Positions 53,146-62,600 of a stretch of 64,000 nucleotides of DNA are shown one piece after another. The stretch is from G963662605 sp963662605. GTDB taxonomy: Bacteria; Bacteroidota; Ignavibacteria; Ignavibacteriales; Ignavibacteriaceae. The notes beneath the pieces are model-generated. The model saw only the letters and a program-made list of their open reading frames with translations, was not told where the DNA came from and searched no databases. Both the position numbers and the translations under genes were made by a program. Positions within the stretch are counted from its first letter, which is position 1, and each line of letters begins with the position of its first letter. The stretch covers positions 2,914,001 to 2,978,000 of the forward strand of contig OY759785.1 of the NCBI GenBank assembly GCA_963662605.1, given 5' to 3'.

Positions 53146-54870
53146 TTACCTGTTGACAGTTCCGGCAATCCTGTGCTGCAATTCAAGGATTTTTGAGGAT
53201 GCAAATTGATCATTCGGATGAATTTTTTCCATGACCATATAATTCTGTAAAGCTACCTCATATTGTCCCGTTGCCTCAAAAATCTCCCCCTTTTGCAAAA
53301 GCACTTCGTATGCATTAACATTCTTACTCAGTAACAAGTCAAAATCCTGAAGTGCAGCCTGATAATTACCAAGCAATTTAAACGTCATTCCCCTTGCAAG
53401 GTAGGTATCGGTCGTTGCTCCCTCGTATTGCAGAGATTGAGTAAAACTGCTGATGGCTTCCGTGTACCGGCCTAAAAAGTAATTCGCCACTCCTTTGCTG
53501 TGGAATAATTGAGCAGTAATAAGCCCGTTAGATTCCGAAGCTTCAAAATCATTTAAAGCTTCCTCATACCGTCTGGCATCCACGTATGCTGTCCCTCTTT
53601 GATACCGTGCGAATCCGTTCCCCGGATTACTTTGGATTGCGGATGTTGCAAATGCAATCCGGTCACTGTAATCAGATTCATGTGCGTAGGTCAATGTACC
53701 GAATGTTAAAAATAACAAAGATAAGATAATGACAAAGACAGCGGGTTTTACTTTCGGCTTAAAGAATTCCAGAAGTACCGCTAATAAAATAATGAGGCCT
53801 ATATATGGTAGATATGTACGGTGCTCAAAATATTCGATGGATTTCTCGGCTACCGAAAGACGCATATACATCGGTGGAATCGAAAAAATGAAAAACCATG
53901 AAAGACCGAATAAACTTAAGGCGCGACTTCCTTTCGCAAAATAAACGAATGCCGCGATGGCAATCATTACACCAACCCCGATGAGAGCAGAGTATGTTTT
54001 GAACAACGGATAAGTCGCCATATCATGTGGTAAGAAAAACTTGCCGAATGTAATCGGCAGAACCGGTAAGTTTTTTATCATAGCCATTAGTCCAAAACTC
54101 CCCGGTGCAGGCCTCTGAGTTCCTAATCCTATATGGCGCAAAATTGCAAAGGTCCCAATTACTAATGCCCAAAACGAAGCCAGCTTCAGGTGTTTATTGG
54201 AAATCGGACTCTCTTTTTTTATCAAATAATCAAACGCAATGATAGCCAGCGGCAGAAAAACCGTGGTCTCCTTAGACAGCACCGCAGCAAAATATGACAA
54301 TACGTGAAAAATAAGGTACTTAGCTTTTGAAGATGATTCAAATTGCAGATACATATATATTGCTGATAGACAGAACAGACCCGCGAGTTCATCCCCTCTT
54401 CCGGGAATCCAAGTTATCGCCTGCGGAAATAGCGGATGAACTGCGAACAAAGAAGCACAAAACAACGCAAGCGGTTTAAGTATTCGAAGTTTGAGTAACA
54501 CTTTATATAGTAGATAGCAGGTTAGAAAATGGATCAGAATACTCGATATATGGAAAGAAGTCAAATCGTCCTGACGCGTGGTGAACTGGTAATCTATAAT
54601 ATAAGAGACTGTTTGCAGAGGCCGGTAGAAAGCACTGTTATTCGGCATTATATACGCATCACGCTTAAATGCTTCAAAGATATTTGAGGGATCTTTGAGA
54701 AATTCCTGTTTATCGCGGATGAGTAACAGATCGTCATCCCCTGCATAAGTAAACTTAAGGGACGGTGAGTACAACGCGAAGCAGACAACAAACAAAATCA
54801 GCACCGGAACAATATTCTGTTCCAAAAGCTTTGACAGCCAGAGCTCCTTTTTCGGCGAGGAATTTTTCAT
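53146..54870 (-). CDS. TMTC-like GT-C glycosyltransferase with C-terminal TPR repeats
   Basis: A 574-residue membrane protein. About ten spans in the first 390 residues, with GT-C-like acidic loop GDDDLL (44-49), YRPLQT (82-87) and WIPGRGD (154-160), then SKETTVFLPLAII. These match the TMTC1-4 O-mannosyltransferase architecture. C-terminal TPR repeats start about residue 415 (NPGNGFARYQRGTAYVDARR; then FHSKGVANYFLGRYTEAISS). Inferred to glycosylate surface proteins. Opposite orientation to its two paralogues at 55-59 kb, separated by a 407-nt region with palindromes. Confidence 0.75.
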   Translation of the reverse strand: MKNSSPKKELWLSKLLEQNIVPVLILFVVCFALYSPSLKFTYAGDDDLLLIRDKQEFLKDPSNIFEAFKRDAYIMPNNSAFYRPLQTVSYIIDYQFTTRQDDLTSFHISSILIHFLTCYLLYKVLLKLRILKPLALFCASLFAVHPLFPQAITWIPGRGDELAGLFCLSAIYMYLQFESSSKAKYLIFHVLSYFAAVLSKETTVFLPLAIIAFDYLIKKESPISNKHLKLASFWALVIGTFAILRHIGLGTQRPAPGSFGLMAMIKNLPVLPITFGKFFLPHDMATYPLFKTYSALIGVGVMIAIAAFVYFAKGSRALSLFGLSWFFIFSIPPMYMRLSVAEKSIEYFEHRTYLPYIGLIILLAVLLEFFKPKVKPAVFVIILSLLFLTFGTLTYAHESDYSDRIAFATSAIQSNPGNGFARYQRGTAYVDARRYEEALNDFEASESNGLITAQLFHSKGVANYFLGRYTEAISSFTQSLQYEGATTDTYLARGMTFKLLGNYQAALQDFDLLLSKNVNAYEVLLQKGEIFEATGQYEVALQNYMVMEKIHPNDQFASSKILELQHRIAGTVNR

Positions 54871-55277
54871 ATGTCCGGTTTATCCTGAGAATATGTTTGT
54901 CTTGTGTGTGACTACACGGCAAAATTGCTTAATCAATAGATTAAAATACGGAATTTTCCTTATTCATGTAAAAATGACAATTCCATTAATTAAACTTTAA
55001 TCTTAAGTTTTTCGGTACACATGAAGTAAAGTTCGCCCCACTTCGGGGACGTTGTTTTATTTTTTACACTAACCTCCGGTTTCACCGGAGGTTAGTCAAA
55101 TTCAGATCCTTCGGATCTGGAAATCTCAACTGACTGGTTGATTTTTTGCTACCGAAATTTCACATGAATCAGGTTCCTCCGGCGTTTCCCGGACGATGAA
55201 ATATGACGAGGTTTGGAAAGGAATCAACAAAATATCATATTAAAGGTTTATTTTCACTGAATTATTAAGGTCGGGTA
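54871..55277. other. Divergent intergenic region with palindromic hairpins
   Basis: No gene. It contains the palindromes TTCGCCCCACTTCGGGGAC (55032-55050), AACCTCCGGTTTCACCGGAGG (55071-55091) and CAGATCCTTCGGATCTGG (55103-55120). The first two are the same pair, inverted, as a block at 14905-14970. Promoters for the divergent GT-C genes must lie here, but no confident -10/-35 is called. Confidence 0.65.
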
Positions 55278-57314
55278 TTGCAACAAGTCATGCGGTCTTA
55301 TTTTGAAAAGGCAAAATACTATTGGGCTAAGTTATCGTTTAATGAAAACGGTAATTTACATCTTATCATCCTGCTTCTGCTCCCCTTACTTCTCTACGTT
55401 AGAGTAATAGGATTCGGGATACTCGGATTTGATGATAACGGCATCATAGATGATGCTGCAAAATGGTTAACGGCCGTAAAATCCGGCGATGATGTGTTAG
55501 GGCATTTGGCAAAGTTAGGTAACTTCGGCGATTCGTTTTACCGTCCCATTCAGTTTCTCACATACGAAATTGATGCCAGTTTCAGCCAGAACAGACCCTG
55601 GATGTATCACATTTCAAATTTATTAGTACACCTTCTTTCGGTCATCACGTTATATTTTTTCCTTCAGCATTTCAATTTCAAGAAAGTAACTGCATTTATT
55701 TTTGCGGCGTTATTCGCGGTACACCCATTATCCGCTGTTGCGGTTGCATGGGTGCCTTCGCGTGGTGATACGCTGATTGCTCTATTCGGAATGGTACTAT
55801 TCATTACCTATGATAATTATTTCAAGAAACAAAAGACCATTCACCTCATACTGCATATGGCAATGTTTCTGGTTACGGTTTTAACGAAGGAGTCAACCGT
55901 ATTCTTTCCGATATTCTTATTAACGTACTCCCACTATATTCTCAAAGTTCCTTTCAGCGTAAAGAAATATCTCCCCTTTATTATATCATGGGCAGCTTTC
56001 GTTGGAGTATATTTTCTACTACGTAAACTTCTTTTCCACAACGGGATGCCGCCAGACGCGTTTACCATTACCAATTTTATCAAAAATTTACCGGCGGTGC
56101 CGAGTCTGTTTGGAGAGATAGTATTTCCATATAAATTATCCACTTTGCCATTATATGACTTCCGGACACTGCTCATCGGGCTCATCACCATAGCCCCGGT
56201 AGTAGTAATCAGCATTAAGAAAGCCATTGAAAAAAATTATCTGTACATATGGGCATTCTCGTGGTTCGTCGCGTTCAATCTCGCGCCGATGTTCTACCGC
56301 TTAGGCACAGCAGATTATTTCTATAACTATCTGAGCCACAGAAATTACCTGCCGATGCTCGGCATCTTTTTATTTGTCGCACTCTACTTTACGGAGTCAA
56401 AGCTTGCCGCAAAAAAAACGTTTGTTGTAATTTGCTCTGCCGGATTAATTTGCTTATTTACCGGCATGTCGTTTATTCAAAGCGATTTTTATAAAAGCGG
56501 CCCCGTTTTTAACAAACGGGCTTGGGAATGCAATCAGAAAAATGTAATGGCTCTCAATGGAATAGGCTCCGATGCCTTTGGTGCAGGCAGAATTGATGAG
56601 GCTTTCGGTATATTCAATCAATCACTCAGTATCTGGAAAAATGCACTGGCATATTATTACCGTGGCTGCATCTATGAGCTCAAAGGCCAAAATGACAAGG
56701 CTATGGCTGACTATTCAACTTTGATGCAATATCTCAACACACTGCCATCTCAGGGAATACTGATAGATGCCTTGAACAATAGAGCAGCACAAAAGGTAAA
56801 GCGTAAGGATTACGAAGGCGCAATTATTGACTTAAATATCGCGGCTCAAATAGACACGACTTCATATATTATCATGTACAATCTTGGCAATTACTATCTC
56901 GAGATTAAGAAGTACAACGAAGCCGTGGGATGCTTTTCCCGCGCCATAACTCTAAAAGCGGGATTATTTGAAGCATATACAAACCGCGGTATTTGCAGGT
57001 ATGAGTTGCATGATTTTGCCGGAGCACTATCCGATTATCAAGAGGCAATGAAAATTAACCCCTTCTACCAGTTGGCATACAACAATACGGGGGTCACTCT
57101 GCGCGAATTACAAAGGTATGATGAAGCACTCGAATACTTTAACCGGACGTTGAGCATGAATTCAAAGTTTGCCGCGGCATATTATGGCCGCGCCACAGTT
57201 TATCTCCGTCTGCATGATCTTGATGCAGCCAAATCCGATTTTATTGAGGCTTTAAAATTAGGGTATGAGCCCGCCAAACAATTTTTACGAGAAATTCCGG
57301 CTAAAAAAATATGA
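55278..57314 (+). CDS. TMTC-like GT-C glycosyltransferase with TPR repeats (paralogue 2)
   Basis: A 678-residue membrane protein with the same layout. FDDNGIIDD (51-59) is the acidic loop; SFYRPIQ near 87-92, HPLSAVAVAWVPSRGDTLIA near 167, and LTKESTVFFPIFLL follow; TPR repeats run from about residue 425 to the end (YNLGNYYLEIKKYNEAVGCF, FEAYTNRGICRYELHDFA, LAYNNTGVTLRELQRYDEAL). The frame opens with TTG at 55278 behind AAGG at seven bases; ATG at 55290 has no site, so the start is uncertain. Overlaps the next gene by 4 nt. Confidence 0.75.
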   Translation: MQQVMRSYFEKAKYYWAKLSFNENGNLHLIILLLLPLLLYVRVIGFGILGFDDNGIIDDAAKWLTAVKSGDDVLGHLAKLGNFGDSFYRPIQFLTYEIDASFSQNRPWMYHISNLLVHLLSVITLYFFLQHFNFKKVTAFIFAALFAVHPLSAVAVAWVPSRGDTLIALFGMVLFITYDNYFKKQKTIHLILHMAMFLVTVLTKESTVFFPIFLLTYSHYILKVPFSVKKYLPFIISWAAFVGVYFLLRKLLFHNGMPPDAFTITNFIKNLPAVPSLFGEIVFPYKLSTLPLYDFRTLLIGLITIAPVVVISIKKAIEKNYLYIWAFSWFVAFNLAPMFYRLGTADYFYNYLSHRNYLPMLGIFLFVALYFTESKLAAKKTFVVICSAGLICLFTGMSFIQSDFYKSGPVFNKRAWECNQKNVMALNGIGSDAFGAGRIDEAFGIFNQSLSIWKNALAYYYRGCIYELKGQNDKAMADYSTLMQYLNTLPSQGILIDALNNRAAQKVKRKDYEGAIIDLNIAAQIDTTSYIIMYNLGNYYLEIKKYNEAVGCFSRAITLKAGLFEAYTNRGICRYELHDFAGALSDYQEAMKINPFYQLAYNNTGVTLRELQRYDEALEYFNRTLSMNSKFAAAYYGRATVYLRLHDLDAAKSDFIEALKLGYEPAKQFLREIPAKKI

Positions 57315-59359
57315 AAAAAAGAGCGAACACTTTTAAAGGCGTAAAACCGACACAGAAAAAACGCACGATCAAAGTTCCATCCGGAAAAGAAAGCGTATTC
57401 GCAAAGAGTGTCGGTGATATCATCTCTCGTTTTTCCGAAAACACAATGCTGCAATTAGCAATCATCGTATTGCTGCCGCTGATTGTCTTTTTGAAAGTGG
57501 TAAACTTCGAGTTTATTCTTGATGACATCATGATCATCAGGAACAATATTGATGTTATCAGCAATCTGAATAATATTAAAGAAGCATTCACCAGAGATGC
57601 GTTTTTCGTAAAGCCGGGCACCTCTTTTTACCGCCCCATCCAAACAGTCGGACTCATGTTTGATGCCGCTATCAGTGGAATAAATCCGTGGATGTATCAT
57701 TTTTCCAATCTCCTGATACATATTCTCACCGGAGTCGCGCTTTATTATTTATTGCGCTTTTTCAACTTCAAGCGCCTAACCGCTTTTTTCGGTACGGTAT
57801 TATTTTCCATCCACCCTCTCGTAACATGTGCCGTATCCTGGATTCCATCCCGTGGTGACTTATACATCGGCTTATTCGGTATTCTTTTATTCCTGACAAT
57901 GGGATACTATTTCAGGACAAAAAAGAAAATCTTTTTTATTCTTCACGTGACAACATATACGCTTACGATATTCAGTAAGGAAACTGTAGTCCTGTTCCCC
58001 GCGCTGTTGATATTGTTCTATATATTCTTCCTGAAAGAAGAGAAGCACAAAGAATTGTATAAGTTTATTGCCTCGTGGGTTTCCGTTTCAGCAATATTCT
58101 TTATCATTAAAAGTATTTTTGTAACGGAAAAACTGAGCAGTAATGAATTCGGTATTCCGGCACTTATCAAAAATCTGACTTTTTTTCCGGTTGTACTGAG
58201 TAAGGTCTTTCTGCCTTTTAATCTGCCGATCTATCCTTTTTATGATGCATTCTCGATGATAAGCGGACTGCTGGTAATGATAGTTCTCGGATACTATTCC
58301 GTAAACTTATATAGGAAAAAGCAATGGCTGCCATTAATGGGAATCGTTTGGTTCCTTATTTTTATCAGCCCGCCTATGCTCTACCGGCAAAAAGATTTCG
58401 AATATGTTATTATCAATCTTGAACAGAGAGTTTACCTGCCGCTCATCGGTTTGATTCTGCCATTAACATATGAGATCGCGAGACTTATTGAAAAAGGTAA
58501 AACAATCACCGTATTTTCTACAGCGGTTGTTGTGCTTCTTGTATACGCCGGAGTAGCGACAATTCACGCCGACGACTATCGCGACGCTATTAATTATTCA
58601 AACGCCGCGATACAAAAAAATCCATCCAATGCCGGTGCGTACACGTATCTTGGATTTAACTGCTTTGAAAGGCAGGATGTCCCCGGCGCTTTTGATAATT
58701 TCACAAAAGCGATTGACATTGCTCAATATCCAATGGCCTATTTTAATAGAGGAGCTATTAAGGCCGCTGCCGGAGACAATAAAGGAGCGGAAGAAGATTT
58801 CAACATGGCTCTTTCAAGAGATACAACGCTTGATCTTGCGTACTTCAAAAGAGGTTCAGTAAGATTTCTGATGAACCGCTATGATGAGGCACTTGCGGAT
58901 TTAGGTCGTGCAGAAAAACTCAACCCGAAAGATCCCCTCATTTTAAATATGAAGGGTAAAGTTTATAACGGACAGCAAAAATTTCATGACGCGATTGAAG
59001 AATTTACCAAAGCCATCAAATTGGCACCGGCGTTCATAGAGCCATACGAAGGCAGATCACTTGCCCGATTTAATGTTCGTGATTTTGAAGGTACCGTGAA
59101 TGATTGCCAGAAAATACTGAATTTGCGTCCGAATGATATTAATACTTACAAAAACATGGGGCAAGCTTACCGCGAGATGAAAAAATACGATAAATCCGTG
59201 TTGGCATATACAAACGCGATCAAGCTTGATTCGACTTTTGCCCCCGCGTATTTCGGACGTGGTTTAACAAAGAGAATGATGAATGATATTGACGGATGGA
59301 AAACTGATTGGTTAAAAGCCGGGCAATATGGGTTCACGCCACCTCAGCCAGCAAAATAG
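57311..59359 (+). CDS. TMTC-like GT-C glycosyltransferase with TPR repeats (paralogue 3)
   Basis: A 682-residue protein, the closest relative of the preceding gene. After a basic N-terminus come a GT-C region with ILDDIMII (69-76), SFYRPIQ (about 105-111), SWIPSRGDLYIGLF, FSKETVVLFPALLI, and TPR repeats from about 430 (YTYLGFNCFERQDVPGAFDN, FKRGSVRFLMNRYDEALADL). Its ATG overlaps the TGA of paralogue 2, so they are an operon. A terminator follows at 59418. Confidence 0.75.
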   Translation: MKKRANTFKGVKPTQKKRTIKVPSGKESVFAKSVGDIISRFSENTMLQLAIIVLLPLIVFLKVVNFEFILDDIMIIRNNIDVISNLNNIKEAFTRDAFFVKPGTSFYRPIQTVGLMFDAAISGINPWMYHFSNLLIHILTGVALYYLLRFFNFKRLTAFFGTVLFSIHPLVTCAVSWIPSRGDLYIGLFGILLFLTMGYYFRTKKKIFFILHVTTYTLTIFSKETVVLFPALLILFYIFFLKEEKHKELYKFIASWVSVSAIFFIIKSIFVTEKLSSNEFGIPALIKNLTFFPVVLSKVFLPFNLPIYPFYDAFSMISGLLVMIVLGYYSVNLYRKKQWLPLMGIVWFLIFISPPMLYRQKDFEYVIINLEQRVYLPLIGLILPLTYEIARLIEKGKTITVFSTAVVVLLVYAGVATIHADDYRDAINYSNAAIQKNPSNAGAYTYLGFNCFERQDVPGAFDNFTKAIDIAQYPMAYFNRGAIKAAAGDNKGAEEDFNMALSRDTTLDLAYFKRGSVRFLMNRYDEALADLGRAEKLNPKDPLILNMKGKVYNGQQKFHDAIEEFTKAIKLAPAFIEPYEGRSLARFNVRDFEGTVNDCQKILNLRPNDINTYKNMGQAYREMKKYDKSVLAYTNAIKLDSTFAPAYFGRGLTKRMMNDIDGWKTDWLKAGQYGFTPPQPAK

Positions 59360-59417
59360 CGGGTCAAATGCTGAATAATGCTTAAAAATATTCAATAATA
59401 AATTTCTGATGTTCTAT

Positions 59418-59452
59418 ATGCCGGGTGAAGTTTTCCCCGGCATTAATTTTTA
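59418..59452 (+). terminator. Terminator of the TMTC-like operon
   Basis: Plus strand: ATGCCGGG-TGAAGTTTT-CCCCGGCAT stem followed by TAATTTTTATT. It lies 58 nt past the stop of the third TMTC-like gene. Confidence 0.75.
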
Positions 59453-59639
59453 TTAAAAGTTATTGTATTATCGGGAAATTCTGTATTTTGCTAAGCGCTA
59501 TTGTTGGAAGTTATCGTTAACTATATCGCTTAATTAAATTTGTATTCTTTGGCATTCTCGTACATGTTTTTCAAACATTGAAATTGTATCAGCTATTTAA
59601 TTTCTACTTTACATCAATCACTAACATAAGGAAAAAGTT

Positions 59640-62600
59640 ATGAGAAGAAATGTTACGGTGTTTTTCTTCTTCGTTCTTTTCTCACTCTCGTTCTCGGAAG
59701 TATACGCGCAGGCCTATGCACTTTGGCCAAACAGCCCGGGAAATCCGACGTCACTTTCGCCAACCACTTCCGGAAACGTGCAAGCTTCGGCCATGACATA
59801 TGTGGGTAATCTAACTACTTATACATCATATTCAACCGGTACGAAGACTATCGCAAGTTACATTGGAGTTGCAGCCAGCTACTCCGGTGGATGGGGCACA
59901 TCATGGACCAGCACGGGAACCGGTGCGGTTTACGAGCAGTACGTTATTGCTCCGGCATCAGGATATAATCTTAATATGACAGGAGTTGAATTATATCTTG
60001 GATGCAGTAATACTAGTGGTGCTATGAAAGTTCAGTTGGCATACTCAACCGACGGAACTAACTTCACAACATTCGCTTCCAACAGTCTGGTTAACTCAAC
60101 TGTTACGGCAGCCGGCGGCGGACAAAACGGTTTGTACCTTTCCAATACGGGCGGTATGACAACGGGAGCTTCAACCTCCGCCTTCAGTTCGCGCGTTAAC
60201 TACTGGTCAACCTCATTTAATTCAACGGCACTCTCTGTATCGAACGGTGGATCATTCTACCTGAGAGTATATCCTTATGTAACATTAGCTACTACCTCGC
60301 ATTGGCTTGCTGTAGCAAATGTTAAACTTAAAGGTACTGCAACATCTGCAGGAAGTTTAACAACTAATCCTACTTCTAATAATTTCGGCAATGTTGCCGC
60401 AGGAAGTACATCCGGCGCTCAGTCATTCACAGTAACCGCCGTTGGTGCTTCGAGCGACATCAGTGTTTCAGCTCCTTCCGGATTTGAAGTCAGCAGTGAC
60501 GGATCCACATATGCTACGACTGCAACCATAGCCGCCGCGGGCGGAACGTTGTATGCCAGATTCGCTCCAAGTTCCGGTACAGGCGGTACGGGAACAGTTA
60601 ATATCACATTGACAAGTGGAGCACTCTCAGCAAATATTGCTGTTCAGGGATTTGCTTATTCAGCCGAGCCAACCTCGCAGTCGTCAATCAGTTTCGGTAC
60701 CGTTGACGGTAATTCCATCGTTCTTAATTTACCTTCAGCAGGTAATGGCTCCAATCACCTTATCGTTGCTAAATCAGGCAGTGCGGTTGATTGGACTCCT
60801 ACCGATCTGACCGACTATACATCAGGTACAAATGCCAATTATGGCACCGCAGCCGATCAAGGCAGCGGGAACAAAATTGTTTATAACGGAACTCTTACAG
60901 GTAATGGCGTTGTAACTGTTCAAGGCCTCTCAGCCGGTGCAACATATTATTTTGCCGTATATGATTTTAATATCGGCAGCTCCGGAACTCAGAATTATCT
61001 AACAAGCTCACCCGGGACAGGAAGTCAGGCTACTGCCGCAACTCCTACGCTGGTGCTTTCAAAATCATCTCTCGCATTCGACAATGTAGTTATCAACAGC
61101 ACATCTGCCGAGCAGACTTTTACCTTATCCGGTTCCTATCTTACCGGTGCTCCGGGTAACTTAACTGTAACAGCTCCTGCGGGATTTGAAGTATCGTTAG
61201 CAAGCGGTTCAGGTTTCAGTTCATCCGTGAACGTAGCTTATGCGAGTGCTACATTATCTGCGACAACGATCTATGCGCACTTCAAACCGACTTCCGTCGC
61301 TTCGTATAGCGGTGTTAACATTGCATGCACCGGCGGCGGCGCAGGTGAAGAAGATGTTGCGGTTACCGGAACCGGTATTGCAGTTCCAGCTCCTACTACC
61401 CTTGCAGTTGCCCACACTTCCGATAACATTGCGCACCTGACCTGGACAGCTCCGGCAAACACATATGAAAAAGTGCTTGTATTTGCCCGTCCTGCCGGAG
61501 ATATTACTCATACTCCTTCAGGAGCCGGTTCATTATACAACAACTCGAACTCAGATATTACAGGCGCTGGCGCATATTCAACAGATAATTACCTTGTTTA
61601 TTCAGGCACTGGAACTTCAGTTGAAGTAACAGGTTTAAGCGCTGGAACAACGTATTATTTCAACGCGTATGCTTATGAAGGTGATGCTTGGTCATCAGCC
61701 GCAGCAAGCGTTTCAGCTACTGCAAATATCCATGATGTCACAAGTCTTACCGGCACAGGTGGAGATGCCCAGATTTCTTTAACCTGGACAAATCCTACTT
61801 ACAATGGCACACAATCCAATTACTGGGATGAAGTTTTAATCGTAGCTCGTGAAACTTCTGCAAATGACGGAACTCCATCGGGTGACGGCAGTTCATATTC
61901 GTCAGGCGCAACAGCCTTTAGTGCGGGTACAGCGATCGGCAGCGGCTATGTTGTTTATAAAGGGACAGCAGCAGCTACTGCTGTTACGGGTCTCATAAAC
62001 GGATCTGTATATTATCTAAAAGCATTTGTTCGTCATGGTTCCATCTGGTCAGTCGGCTCCGAGATTAATGTTACTGCAGTACCATATGCAGTGGGTGATT
62101 TCGGATCAGTTGCCTCATCCGATTGGGGTACCTACGCAACTGCATGGAAAAAATGGTCAGGTTCTGGTTGGGCTACTGCGCCAACCGCTGCCCCAACAAC
62201 AAATGACAACGTTTGGATTGTCGGCGGATATACAATCACTCTACCTTCAAGCGGTACTTTGAATTGTAAAAATCTGCACGTTATCAACGGACAACTTTGC
62301 AAGAGTACTACGCCTAGTTCAGTAAGCAGCCCAAGATATATGTTGATTTACGGAACCGTGCTTGAAGTTGGTTCAAACGGAATCTTAGGCAACGTTGCTC
62401 AGGGTGATAGCGCTGACGGTATCTCATTTGATGTTGAGAATGATACGTTAACTATTACCGGCGCAGGCGGAACTTGCAGTATTGACAGATTAAGAACCAA
62501 TATCGCAAATACCATACTAACGATTGACCGTGATGTAACTTTGAATTACCACGGTTCAAGTAACGCCGGTAACGCATTTGCCTATTATACCGTAGCAGGC

